This document shows positions 17,728-26,505 of a stretch of 43,746 nt of DNA, in pieces. Numbering within the stretch: the first letter of the stretch is position 1; the number at the start of each line of letters is the position of its first letter. The notes beneath the pieces are model-generated. The model saw nothing but the letters and a program-made list of their open reading frames with translations. It did no database searches and had not been told where the DNA came from. Made by a program: the position numbers and the translations under genes. Where the stretch lies: the NCBI GenBank assembly GCA_020343875.1, contig CP070811.1, forward strand, positions 2,688,133 to 2,731,878. The letters are read 5' to 3'. The stretch comes from Anaerolineales bacterium (GTDB taxonomy: Bacteria > Chloroflexota > Anaerolineae > 4572-78 > NAK82).

Positions 17728-19245
17728 ATGCGAATGATGCGTAGCAGACACTTTCTGGATAACTTGCGTTTTAAGGTGGGGGTTGGAGTCATTCTTCCAT
17801 TGGCCTTGGTCTTGGGCCTGTTTTCCTACCTCCAGTACGTCAGTCATCGAGAGCGCGAGATCCAGATACTGGAGCAGTCCGCCACCAACTTGGGGCAGAT
17901 CGTGGAGGGAAGCCTGCGATATGCCATGTTGAAGCACGACTTCGCTGCGGCTCAACAAATTATTGACGACTTGGCTCATAGGGGGGATGTCGAGAACATC
18001 CTCTTGCTAAACGCTCAGAATCAAATCCGCTTTGCCAGCGGAGGGAGAGGCATCGGGACCCGGTTATCTCGGAGCGATCCAGGCTGCCAGGGCTGTCACT
18101 TGGCAGACACACAGCTGCCGCAAGCCAGTGCAATCGTGGTATCTAATTCAGGCAGGCGCGTTTTGCGCAATTGCAGCCTGATCAAGAATGAGCCAGCCTG
18201 CGCTGAGTGTCATGACTCGGGGAACCGGATAACCGGCGTGATCATCACCGACCTGTCTGCGACTGAGGTGGATCGTCGTCTTTCGCAAGAACTTCGGGAT
18301 ACGCTCCTCTTTTTCGGCGGAGCCTTGATTCTGGGGGCGCTGGTCACCAATTTGTTGATAAATAAAGTCGTTGTCAGTCGGCTGGTACGTGTGGCACAGG
18401 CTGTCAGGGTATTTGGCCAGGGAGATTTTCGATCGCGGGCCGAGATGAGCGGGGGCGACGAGATTGCTAGACTGGCTATTGCCTTCAACCAGATGGCTCA
18501 GGGCCTTCAGGAAAAGGCTGGGCTGGAGCAACGGGTGAGAACGCAGGCTGAGGAACTACGCCGGATCTCCGAAGAACGAGGGCATCTTTTAGAGAGGACC
18601 ATCACTGCTCAGGAGGAGGAGCGAAAACGGATAGCACGTGAGTTACACGATGAGTGGGCGCAAACCCTGGCTGCACTGACCGACAACTTGGATCAGGCCA
18701 GCAAGGCGCTGCCTGAGGAGTTGGCCTGGCATAGAGAGCAACTGGAGCGAACGCATGCCGTGACTGTTGACGCGGTGAAGGCATTGCGTCGATTGATCCT
18801 TGATCTCAGGCCGGCGATGCTGGACGATCTGGGCCTAATACCGGCTATTCGTTGGTACGCCGAGTCCCGCCTGGAAACCAATGGGATGATGGTCGAGTTT
18901 CATGCCAGCGGCTTGCAACGGCGCCTGTCTCCCGCGGTTGAGACCGCTCTATTCCGGATTAGCCAGGAGGCCATCACTAACATTGCCAAACACGCTCAGG
19001 CCAGCCAGGCAACTATCCACCTGGAGTTTCAGACGGATCGGGTGGCCTTGTCCATCCAAGACGATGGTCGAGGCTTTGACGTGGGGGGGGTGTTGCGGGG
19101 AGAGGGCTTGAGCCGGGGGCTAGGGCTGCTGGGCATGCGGGAGCGGGCCACCCTGCTGGGGGGGATATTGCACATCCGCTCGAGGCCCAGCCGTGGAACC
19201 CGGATCCAGGTTGAAGTGCCGGTTGACGGGGCTGAGGGGAGATGA
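17728..19245 (+). CDS. Membrane sensor histidine kinase with two CxxCH motifs in the sensor domain
   Basis: About 505 residues from ATG 17728 (GGAG just upstream; GTG 17725 and ATG 17734 are alternatives). Helix 1 (about 17-37) and helix 2 (about 190-212) bracket an external sensor domain. That domain holds CQGCH (C120-C123-H124) and CAECH (C158-C161-H162), the covalent haem c attachment motif. A HAMP-like linker and a coiled coil follow. The DHp helix reads RIARELHDEWAQ with phospho-acceptor His307 (HisKA_3 type). The ATPase domain has EAITNIAKHA and DDGRGFD. The kinase should pass phosphate to the regulator 6 bases downstream. Haem-bearing sensor domains of this general kind sense redox state or gas ligands; haem loading here is inferred, not shown. 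Confidence 0.9.
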   Translation: MRMMRSRHFLDNLRFKVGVGVILPLALVLGLFSYLQYVSHREREIQILEQSATNLGQIVEGSLRYAMLKHDFAAAQQIIDDLAHRGDVENILLLNAQNQIRFASGGRGIGTRLSRSDPGCQGCHLADTQLPQASAIVVSNSGRRVLRNCSLIKNEPACAECHDSGNRITGVIITDLSATEVDRRLSQELRDTLLFFGGALILGALVTNLLINKVVVSRLVRVAQAVRVFGQGDFRSRAEMSGGDEIARLAIAFNQMAQGLQEKAGLEQRVRTQAEELRRISEERGHLLERTITAQEEERKRIARELHDEWAQTLAALTDNLDQASKALPEELAWHREQLERTHAVTVDAVKALRRLILDLRPAMLDDLGLIPAIRWYAESRLETNGMMVEFHASGLQRRLSPAVETALFRISQEAITNIAKHAQASQATIHLEFQTDRVALSIQDDGRGFDVGGVLRGEGLSRGLGLLGMRERATLLGGILHIRSRPSRGTRIQVEVPVDGAEGR

Positions 19246-19251
19246 TACTGA

Positions 19252-19908
19252 ATGGATAAGATCCGAGTCCTGGTTGCCGATGACCATGCTCTGTTTCGAG
19301 AGGGGATCCGGCTCATCTTGGAGTCCGATGAATCTGTAGAGATTGTTGGGGAAGCCGCCGATGGCAGGCAAGCGACCTCAGCAGCCCGGGCGCTTATGCC
19401 CGACGTGGTGCTCATGGATGTCACCATGCCTGAGATGGATGGCCTGGAGGCTACTCGCCAGATCAAGCAAGACTGCCCGGACACGCAGGTGTTGATCCTC
19501 ACCATGCACGAGAGTGACGCCTATTTCTTCCGCAGCCTGAGCGCCGGCGCATCGGGTTACGTGCTCAAAGAAGCGGCCTCGGCCGACCTGCTCTCGGCTA
19601 TTCAGTCGGTGGCCCGGGGCGAGGTATTCCTCTATCCCTCGGTGGCCAAGAAGCTGGTCGCCGATTATCTGCGCCGGGCGGGTGCGGTAGAGATAGAAGG
19701 TCAACATCAGCGGTTGACTCCTCGGGAGCAGGAGATCCTTCTCCTGATCGGGGAGGGATGCAGCGATAAGGAGGTTGCTGAGAAGTTGGTCATCAGCCCC
19801 AATACCGTGCAAAGTCATCGCTGGCACATTATGGATAAGCTAGATCTGCACAACCGGGCTGAGTTGATCAAGTATGCCATACGCCGGGGCCTGATCGACA
19901 TCTACTGA
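19252..19908 (+). CDS. NarL/FixJ-type response regulator
   Basis: The 218-residue regulator has an intact receiver domain: acidic pair D10-D11, phospho-acceptor D56 in LMDVTMPEMDG, and the conserved Lys in GYVLKEA. Its C-terminal LuxR-type helix-turn-helix reads LTPREQEILLLIGEG and NTVQSHRWHIMDKL. It follows the haem-motif kinase by 6 bases and is its likely partner. The target genes are unknown; the inverted repeat at the kinase promoter is a candidate self-regulation site. A rho-independent terminator ends the pair about 90 bases downstream. Confidence 0.95.
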   Translation: MDKIRVLVADDHALFREGIRLILESDESVEIVGEAADGRQATSAARALMPDVVLMDVTMPEMDGLEATRQIKQDCPDTQVLILTMHESDAYFFRSLSAGASGYVLKEAASADLLSAIQSVARGEVFLYPSVAKKLVADYLRRAGAVEIEGQHQRLTPREQEILLLIGEGCSDKEVAEKLVISPNTVQSHRWHIMDKLDLHNRAELIKYAIRRGLIDIY

Positions 19909-19997
19909 ACCAGTCAGCAATCCGGACCGCTCGCCGGCCTGGGTGATTGGCCCATCTTGCCCTGGGGCGAGCTGGCAGCCTGCAGCGTGAAGTAGTG

Positions 19998-20026
19998 AAA
20001 AGCACCAGAAGAATGGTGCTTTTTTT
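19998..20026 (+). terminator. Rho-independent terminator of the kinase-regulator pair
   Basis: AAAAGCACC (19998-20006) pairs with GGTGCTTTT (20015-20023) around an 8-base loop and is followed by more T residues. It ends the two-component operon and separates it from the lone receiver gene. Confidence 0.8.
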
Positions 20027-20107
20027 GGTGGTAATTGGTGGAGAACTCCATAGACGGGGCGAGAAGCGACCGCTATACTGGAGCATAGTAGGAGGGCGAC
20101 GCCAAGG

Positions 20108-20539
20108 ATGACTCATTCGGAGCGCCCGGTCCACGTGGGCATGCCTCCACTTGTTCTTCTGGTCGAAGGGCACCAACTGCTGCGCGAGGCGCTGGAGCAT
20201 ATTCTTAGCCGTCAGCTGGGACTGGAGCGTTTCGAATATGCGGAGAACGGTGATGCTGCAATTCGGAAGGCAGCCAGGCTGGAACCAGAGCTTGTGCTGG
20301 TGGATTTCAGCTTGCCGGACATCAGTGGCCTGGATGCTGCCCAGCACATTCTGGAACATGCACCCCATGCCCATATCGTCCTCCTGATTGATACGCCCGA
20401 GGCGGCGTATCGAGCAGCTGCGGAGGCCCGCGGGGTGACGACCTGCATCGCAAAAATGGCACTCTGGGATGAGCTGTCCCCGACAGTGACCAAGTTGCTC
20501 GGTGAAGGCGCATCCGACACAGTTAGCTCACATGCGTGA
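20108..20539 (+). CDS. Stand-alone degenerate receiver-domain protein
   Basis: The 143-residue protein is a receiver domain with no output domain. The phosphorylatable Asp66 (LVLVDFSLPDISG), the switch Thr96 and Lys116 are in place. The acidic pair that binds Mg2+ is altered: LVEGHQLLREAL has Glu-Gly where the neighbour regulator has Asp-Asp. A GGAGGG lies 12 bases before ATG 20108, and a weak promoter (TAGACG, 17 bases, TATACT at 20074-20079) sits after the terminator, so it can be expressed alone. The sequence resembles the NarL receiver next door and may be a truncated duplicate. It could act as a phosphate sink or protein-binding decoy; that is inference. Confidence 0.75.
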   Translation: MTHSERPVHVGMPPLVLLVEGHQLLREALEHILSRQLGLERFEYAENGDAAIRKAARLEPELVLVDFSLPDISGLDAAQHILEHAPHAHIVLLIDTPEAAYRAAAEARGVTTCIAKMALWDELSPTVTKLLGEGASDTVSSHA

Positions 20540-21345
20540 AAGGTCGACGTGTTCCAGCCGCCAGACAAACCGACCAGCAAGATATGACAAACCAAAACAG
20601 GCGGTACACCCATGTCTGTGTATGTGTAGGCCGCGCCTCTGCGGCAGCCGGAGTGGGGGGCAGAACGACAAGATTTCTCCGAATGGAGATGATTACGTGG
20701 CCTATACTGAAAAGGTCAGAAGATGCTTGGTATATGTGTTATAGGCTGCACGACATATCTGTAGTCTGTGCAAGGAGGCAGACACTGTTGTAGCACTGCT
20801 TGAATCACCAACTGGAGATCCGAAGGCACACACTGCCCGCGAGTGCAATAACAGTCCTGTGGGGGGATCGAGCGGGTAAGCTGAGTACTGGCTCCAGAAG
20901 GGCGCTCGTAGGGTCAAAACCATCTTCGATGCAGACAGCCTGGTCCCAACGGTGGCAACCAGCACGAATGGGGGGATCTTCTGGGTGTCACCCTGGCCTG
21001 TGCCGTCACCTCGCTAGATGGAATCGAGCCTGCCGGGTAGGTAACCGGCTCGGTATCCAGCTGGCCTACTGGCAGCGGGCAAGCCCGGTGAGGAAAGCGA
21101 TTAGCCAGGCGGGGCGTTCGGGGGGCAAAGCATTGCCAGGGGGGAGGCTTTGCGGACCTCGTCCGCTCCGCTTGGGCTATCTTGGGCCGTTTCGATTATG
21201 CCTATCAAAATCTTTGAGCGCTATTGATCTGTGCTATCTATGTCGGTGGAGTGTTGGGTCAGCTGACTCGGCGAGAGCAGGTCATCGGGCCTGACAGGAG
21301 ATAGGTTCGGGCGGCGACAACAGGCTTTGAAGGGGGACCACCTCG
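20540..21345. other. Gene-poor region, about 800 bases
   Basis: No gene is supported. A 164-codon frame at 20800-21294 is rich in Arg, Gly and Trp, lacks a ribosome site and looks like chance. Another plus-strand frame over about 20790-21015 gives ordinary-looking protein pieces separated by stops, which could be decayed coding DNA, but I recognise no family. No RNA gene or repeat was identified. Confidence 0.4.
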
Positions 21346-21619
21346 ATGGGGCGCAGGTTCTGGCATATCCTCACAATACCCTGCATGGCATTCCTACTGG
21401 GCCTGGCTGCGGTGACCGGGCTTTGGCTGGCCGCGTCTCCGGCCCGAGCCCAAGGAACGATCTACGTTGACGACGACAACTGCCCTGACCCTGGCACAGG
21501 CACCGCGCTTGACACCTACTGCCAGATCCAAGCGCAAGCGCCGAATTGATAACGCCACGATTGGGCTGGGTGGCAATCACAGCCTGGCGGTCGATCTATC
21601 TGTCGGTGGTGCTTCGTGA
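21346..21619 (+). pseudogene. Broken secreted-protein gene (signal peptide plus short mature fragment)
   Basis: A good ribosome site (AGGGGG) precedes ATG 21346. The frame encodes a clear Sec signal peptide (hydrophobic core near MAFLLGLAAVTGLWLAA, cleavage after ARA) and then IYVDDDNCPDPGTGTALDTYC. This is the usual beginning of large secreted beta-helix or repeat proteins in Chloroflexota, where the text continues with a SIQAAID-like segment. Here it stops at residue 67. Shifting frame continues as NATIGLGGNHSLAVDLSVGGAS to a TGA near 21619. I read this as a gene that has lost most of its middle, with a frameshift at the join. A functional 67-residue secreted peptide is less likely but possible. 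Confidence 0.6.
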
Positions 21620-21765
21620 CTATCCGTAAGACTCTTTTAGGTAGTCGGGTCGATACCTATGTGGACCCCATCAGCTAGTGCTTTGTCAAGGCTTGATTGA
21701 CGGGCAATCTTGGCACCCATGGTGTTGGACTCTACCCCTCAAATCACCTTTGACAAAGTACCAGC

Positions 21766-21793
21766 TTGACAAACCCGATAATCAAGATATAAT
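21766..21793 (+). promoter_or_regulatory. Consensus sigma70 promoter upstream of cysK
   Basis: TTGACA (21766-21771) and TATAAT (21788-21793) both match consensus perfectly, with a 16-base spacer. It is the strongest-looking promoter in the window. The predicted transcript starts near 21800 and would run through a 330-base leader into cysK. Confidence 0.75.
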
Positions 21794-21799
21794 CCCTCT

Positions 21800-22134
21800 T
21801 ATCAACATCTCAAAGGGTGTTGCCGTGAGGCGGAACGGATCAAGACAAACTCAGCCGAGTGGCCCATTGCTTCCTTTCGTCCGGTGCGTCTGTACCGGGC
21901 GGGTGTAGCCGTCTGATCAGGCCGGGTGCCTGGCCGGACGTTAGTGGCTGCGCCCGCCGTTCACCGTACGTGGCGATGAGTCGCGCCGGTTGAGCGAGCC
22001 GCCCTTTGGGTTCCTGTTTCGACAATAATCCAATGACGACCGCCGAGTTCTAATTGATATGAGTTGGCGGTGTCGGTTTTGTTCACGCGAGCGAGACTCA
22101 TTGCCGGGGCTTTCGCCCTGTAGTGGGTCTTTTT
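21800..22134 (+). other. GC-rich structured leader or small RNA upstream of cysK (unidentified)
   Basis: The stretch between the consensus promoter and the terminator-like hairpin is about 335 bases, too long for an ordinary leader, and codes for nothing convincing. It contains several inverted repeats; for example ACC...GGCG...CGCC-GGT around 21962-21990. I compared it by eye with RNase P RNA, tmRNA, 6S, SRP RNA, SAM-I and T-box elements and found none of their conserved cores. It may be a regulatory leader that controls cysK by attenuation, or an independent small RNA. Its class is unknown. Confidence 0.4.
22095..22134 (+). terminator. Terminator-like hairpin about 43 bases before the cysK start
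   Basis: GACTCA (22095-22100) pairs with TGGGTC (22124-22129), and GGGC pairs with GCCC around TTTC inside it; five T residues follow (22130-22134). The hairpin ends before the cysK ribosome site (TGGAGGAA at 22167-22174). It could end a small RNA or act as an attenuator. The stem has an internal mismatch region, so its strength is uncertain. Confidence 0.5.
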
Positions 22135-22177
22135 GATTCCGGTATCTAAGATATTGAAAACTCAAATGGAGGAAATA

Positions 22178-23110
<933 letters not shown>

Positions 23111-23436
23111 GTAACTGCCCAGGCGAAGCCTGAGAATAGAGTGAAGCCTTCGTCCCAGGGCGGGCTTTCTGGTTCGGCAGCTAGTTGTGTCTGTGCTGGA
23201 CTGCGGCTCGCCAGCCCGTCCTGGCTTCGCCAGGTATGCCAGGGACCGCCTACACCCCGCGCCGTGCTGGGGGCAGAGCGAGTGCGGTACTGAATGGCGT
23301 GAGCCGCGTAAGCGCTGAAATCCGAGTCTTCTTGCGAGGCAACGAGATTCTTTGCCTGCGGCCCCGAGTGAATTACTGGTTGGAGGCCGTGTTAGGATTA
23401 TGGCAGCCTTGGGCTGCTTTTGAATTGAGGTAAGCG
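23111..23436. other. cysK-cysE intergenic region with two hairpins
   Basis: No gene is supported in these 326 bases. A perfect hairpin CCTGGC-TTC-GCCAGG lies at 23220-23234. A second, GCAGCC-TTG-GGCTGC followed by TTTT (23403-23421), ends only 8 bases before the cysE ribosome site (GAGG). The second looks like a short terminator or attenuator; the 6-bp stem is short. Confidence 0.4.
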
Positions 23437-24141
23437 ATGTTCGAAACGATGCGCCGTGATGTTCAGGTTGTGTTCAATCGAGATCCAGCAGCGCGCAGTG
23501 TGTTGGAAGTTCTGCTGTGCTACCCTGGCTTGCATGCAGTGTGGGGATATCGGCTGGGGCATTGGCTGTGGACGCATGGTGCCAAGCTGCTGGCGCGCTG
23601 GATCTCGCACATCGTGCGAGGCCTGACCGGGATCGAGATTCATCCTGGGGCGAAGATTGGCCCTGGCCTCTTCATTGACCATGGCATGGGTGTTGTGATT
23701 GGTGAGACGTCCGAAATTGGAGAAGGGGTCACCTTATACCACGGGGTGACGCTGGGCGGCACCAGTCTGGAAAAAGTCAAACGTCATCCAACCCTGGAGG
23801 ACAGGGTGGTGGTGGGCGCCGGCGCCAAGATTCTGGGCGCGATCACTATTGGCGAATGCAGCCGCATCGGGGCCAACGCCGTGGTGGTCAAGCCGGTGCC
23901 CCCCAATTCGGTGGTGGTCGGCGTGCCGGGAGAGGTCATCGTGCGCAGCCAGCCGCGGCTGGTGAAGGCAGTGCCGGATCTGGAACACGGCATACTGCCC
24001 GACGTGATCGGTGACTCGTTGATTTCCCTCATGGCCCGTGTTGAGGACCTGGAACAGCGGGTAGATGGTCTCCACGAGCCTGTGGCGGCGCCTCACGCGC
24101 CCAGCCTGGGGGCCTGGCGAGGAGAGGACTTCTCAATCTAG
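23437..24141 (+). CDS. cysE: Serine O-acetyltransferase
   Basis: The 234-residue enzyme acetylates serine with acetyl-CoA, the first step to cysteine. A helical N-terminal domain (about 1-65) precedes a left-handed beta-helix built of hexapeptide repeats. The catalytic stretch [30 protein letters not shown] (about 84-113) carries the conserved His residues and Glu/Asp of SAT. The C-terminal tail after about 175 is longer than in short bacterial forms and includes a coiled-coil-like [15 protein letters not shown]. The usual C-terminal Ile that docks into CysK is matched by a terminal Ile (FSI). That detail supports a cysteine synthase complex with the upstream CysK. Confidence 0.94.
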   Translation: MFETMRRDVQVVFNRDPAARSVLEVLLCYPGLHAVWGYRLGHWLWTHGAKLLARWISHIVRGLTGIEIHPGAKIGPGLFIDHGMGVVIGETSEIGEGVTLYHGVTLGGTSLEKVKRHPTLEDRVVVGAGAKILGAITIGECSRIGANAVVVKPVPPNSVVVGVPGEVIVRSQPRLVKAVPDLEHGILPDVIGDSLISLMARVEDLEQRVDGLHEPVAAPHAPSLGAWRGEDFSI

Positions 24142-24274
24142 GCAGTCTGCGTATTTTCATAGGGGGTGCTTGAGGAAAAGAATTTAAGATTAGGACGATG
24201 TGATTTGTGGTGTAGTAGCACAAAACAGCGGAGATGCCGTAACCGTGCAGCGGCAACCCAATCCTCACGTCGGG

Positions 24275-24283
24275 TGTTATAAT
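24275..24283 (+). promoter_or_regulatory. Extended -10 promoter before the ATPase fragment
   Basis: TGTTATAAT (24275-24283) is an extended -10 with a perfect TATAAT. The ATG of the ATPase fragment is at 24299, so a transcript would be nearly leaderless. The site probably served the intact gene before the rearrangement. Confidence 0.5.
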
Positions 24284-24298
24284 CTTCGACGTCAACTC

Positions 24299-24400
24299 AT
24301 GCCTTTCATCGGCCGAGAGGAGGAGCTGGCCGGGGTTGCTCACATATTGGCCGACCCCGCTTGTTGGTTGCTGACCCTGATTGGCCGGGGTGGAAGCGGA
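24299..24400 (+). pseudogene. N-terminal fragment of a regulator ATPase (broken within the P-loop)
   Basis: From ATG 24299 the frame reads MPFIGREEELAGVAHILA and then LLTLIGRGGSG. This is the standard opening of the NB-ARC/AAA ATPase module of BTAD- and LuxR-type regulators, where the P-loop continues GPGGxGKT. Here the similarity stops right after GRGGSG: the next residues are Ser-Asp, so the catalytic Lys is missing. The DNA then continues into methyltransferase sequence in another frame. It is therefore a deletion or recombination scar, not a working ATPase. A frame runs on to 24472 but its sequence is meaningless. Confidence 0.7.
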
Positions 24401-24818
24401 TCAGATGGGCCTTTCGAACGCCCGTTTCGAGGTGAAGGATGTAACCACGCTGGGCGAGGTCGGGCGCTATGACCTGATCACTGCCTTTGACGCCATTCAC
24501 GACCAGGCCCGGCCGGCCACCGCCTTGTTTAACATCGCTACCGCCCTGCGCCCCGAGGGGACCTTCCTGATGCAGGATATCGTTGGGTCGAGCCATGTCC
24601 ACAACAACCTCGACCATCCGATCGTGCCGTTTCTGTATACCATCTCGTGCATGCATTACACGACGCCCTCATTGCCACAAGATGGGGATGGGCTTGGCAC
24701 CATGTGGGGTGACGAGAAGGCACTTGAGATGCTGGCTGCGATCGGATTTAACAACGGTGTGGTGAAACAGCTTCCTCATGATTTTCAGAATAACTATTAC
24801 ATCTGTCCCAAAGACTAA
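24381..24818 (+). pseudogene. C-terminal part of a class I SAM methyltransferase
   Basis: A 145-residue frame (TTG start only, no ribosome site) contains ARFEVKDVTTLGEVGRYDLITAFDAIHDQ, residues about 14-42, then LRPEGTFLMQDI. This is the second half of a Rossmann methyltransferase: the acidic motif after strand 4 and the post-motif strand 5. The SAM-binding motif I (ExGxGxG) and everything before it are missing, replaced by the ATPase fragment. The last residues (NNYYICPKD) look like a natural C-terminus. It cannot bind SAM normally. Its stop is 15 bases before the DinB-like gene, so the old operon arrangement is still visible. Confidence 0.7.
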
Positions 24819-24833
24819 TAAGGAGAGCATATC

Positions 24834-25352
24834 GTGAACGCAGTAGACATCTTAAAATACGGACATCAAACGTTCCTGAACAGCATTGATGGCTTGCCAG
24901 AAGGCGACTGGCACACACCCGGAGTGTGTGGCGTGTGGTCGGTCCGGGACATCATAGCCCACTTGGCTTCCTATGAACAGGTGCTGTTCGAGGTTCTGAA
25001 TTCTCTGTTGGGTGACAGCCCCACCCCCACTCTGGACAAGTTTGGTGAGTTGGGCGTGCAGTTCAATGATGTTGAGGTGGAGGCACGCCGGGATAGAGCG
25101 GTGGGCGATGTTTTGGCCGAGTACCAGGATGCTCACTCTCAAACCTTGGCCTTGCTGGCCAAGATTCCAGCCGAAGTGCGTCGCCAGAATGGAACTCTGC
25201 CCTGGTACGGCCCGGATTACGACCTGGATGACTTCATCGTGTATACCTTCTACGGACATAAACGGGAGCATAGTGCCCAGATTGGGGTGTTTCGGGATCA
25301 GCTGGCTGGCGTCGAGGCACTGGGCCAAGCTGCATCAGGTCAAGAAAGGTAG
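24834..25352 (+). CDS. DinB-family protein
   Basis: The 172-residue protein starts at GTG 24834 with AGGAG 8 bases upstream. It is a four-helix-bundle DinB/DfsB-type protein: VWSVRDIIAHLASYEQ (His near 42) and later YGHKREHSAQIGVFRDQL supply the usual three His that can bind a divalent metal. This superfamily includes thiol-dependent transferases and many uncharacterised members. The substrate is unknown. It lies directly after the methyltransferase remnant and before the GNAT gene, 8 bases apart, so an operon is likely. Confidence 0.85.
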   Translation: MNAVDILKYGHQTFLNSIDGLPEGDWHTPGVCGVWSVRDIIAHLASYEQVLFEVLNSLLGDSPTPTLDKFGELGVQFNDVEVEARRDRAVGDVLAEYQDAHSQTLALLAKIPAEVRRQNGTLPWYGPDYDLDDFIVYTFYGHKREHSAQIGVFRDQLAGVEALGQAASGQER

Positions 25353-25360
25353 CCGCCGAG

Positions 25361-26305
25361 ATGAACTGCCTGACGGCACAGGTCCCTCATCTGGGCACCT
25401 CATCCATCACCTTCCGGCCTGGTACCGTTGCCGATTCATACCCGGTTTTCGAGGTCTTTGAACGAACGCTGGCTGACCTCAGCCGACGCCTGGGCTCGAC
25501 CAAGCCCACCAGCGCGTCGGACCCGGCAGCCCTAGCCCGCATGTGGGAGGAACGCCGCTCGCTCTACGAGCACCTGGCGCGTACCGCCGAGCACTTCTGG
25601 CTGGCCGAAAGAGATGGTCAGCTGGTGGGCTTTTCTCGGTCTATTCTGCGGGGTGGGGTGCGCGAGTTGACCGAGCTTTTCGTGTTGCCTGGCGAGCAGT
25701 CGTCGGGCCTGGGGCGCGAGTTGCTCGCTCGCAGCTTCCCGGCGGACGGCGCAGCGCATCGCTCCATCATCGCCTCGGCTGACTTTCGGGCCCAGGCCCT
25801 GTACCTCAAGACAGGCGTCTATCCGCGCTTCCTGATCTACTACTTCGGACGGGCGCCTGAATCGGTCAGGGTGAGTACAGATCTGAGCTTTGAGCCTATA
25901 ACAGCGTTGCCGGACAACCTGAAGAGACTGGGAGAGCTGGATGAAGTCGTGCTTGGCCACCGGCGAGATGTTGACCACGCCTGGTTATTAACGGATCGGC
26001 AGGGCTATCTCTACTACCGAAGCGGCCGCCCGGTCGGCTATGGCTACCTGGGTGTAAGAAATGGCCCCTTTGCTCTTCTGGATGCCAGGGACTACCCGGC
26101 CGTGCTGGCACACGCGGAGAGCCAGGCAGCGGCGCAGGGACGCGGCCAGTTTGGGCTGGAAGTAGCCACGGTCAACCAGGCAGCTGTAGACTACCTGTTG
26201 GCGCGCAGCTTCCGCATAGATTCCTTCATGGCAGTCCTAATGAACGACACACCCTTCGGCACTTTTGAAAACTATATCTTTCCCAGCCCGCCTTTCTTTT
26301 TATAG
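25361..26305 (+). CDS. GNAT-family N-acetyltransferase (two GNAT-like halves)
   Basis: The 314-residue protein begins at ATG 25361, 8 bases after the DinB-like gene. The N-terminal half (about 15-165) is a GNAT domain: WLAERDGQLVGFSRS is the beta-strand pair, and LFVLPGEQSSGLGRELLAR contains the acetyl-CoA loop (Q-x-x-G-L-G). The C-terminal half (about 185-310) again shows beta-strands and GRPVGYGYLGVRNGPFALLD, resembling a second, non-catalytic GNAT fold; its acetyl-CoA loop is not obvious. Substrate is unknown. Duplicated GNAT proteins are common, so this is not unusual by itself. Confidence 0.85.
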   Translation: MNCLTAQVPHLGTSSITFRPGTVADSYPVFEVFERTLADLSRRLGSTKPTSASDPAALARMWEERRSLYEHLARTAEHFWLAERDGQLVGFSRSILRGGVRELTELFVLPGEQSSGLGRELLARSFPADGAAHRSIIASADFRAQALYLKTGVYPRFLIYYFGRAPESVRVSTDLSFEPITALPDNLKRLGELDEVVLGHRRDVDHAWLLTDRQGYLYYRSGRPVGYGYLGVRNGPFALLDARDYPAVLAHAESQAAAQGRGQFGLEVATVNQAAVDYLLARSFRIDSFMAVLMNDTPFGTFENYIFPSPPFFL

Positions 26306-26493
26306 CCCTGCGGATGGTTTCTCTCTTGGTTGTTGTCTGGGGAGTAGGTGCAATGCGCCTCTGGGAGCTGCTAATTTACAGATATTCAGAGCGGGCGGGG
26401 CTCGTCCGTGAATCGCTGCTAGGGGGACCGGAGGTGCGCCCTACTTGACCGGGAATTTGATACGGAATTTTAAGGTGCAAAATATCTAATTCG

Positions 26494-26502
26494 TGCTATA
26501 AT
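26494..26502 (+). promoter_or_regulatory. Extended -10 promoter before the permease fragment and MFS gene
   Basis: TGCTATAAT (26494-26502) is a perfect extended -10 and is the same nonamer as in the promoters at 29895-29930 and 36970-37005. No TTAAC repeat stands before it. The ATG at 26506 is too close to serve as a start for this transcript, so the promoter more likely drives the MFS gene 340 bases on. Confidence 0.45.
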
Positions 26503-26505
26503 AGT

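Noticed and set aside
20800..21294. 164-codon plus-strand frame
   Set aside because: No ribosome site, atypical composition (Arg, Gly, Ser and Trp rich) and no family recognised.
21680..21760. Insertion-sequence ends (imperfect inverted copies of CTTTGTCAAGG)
   Set aside because: The match is only about 11 bases with an indel, there is no transposase frame between them, and no target duplication is visible.
21940..22000. Possible group II intron domain V on the minus strand
   Set aside because: A CGTACGGT stretch recalls domain V, but the stem and bulge geometry does not fit, and no intron reverse transcriptase is nearby.
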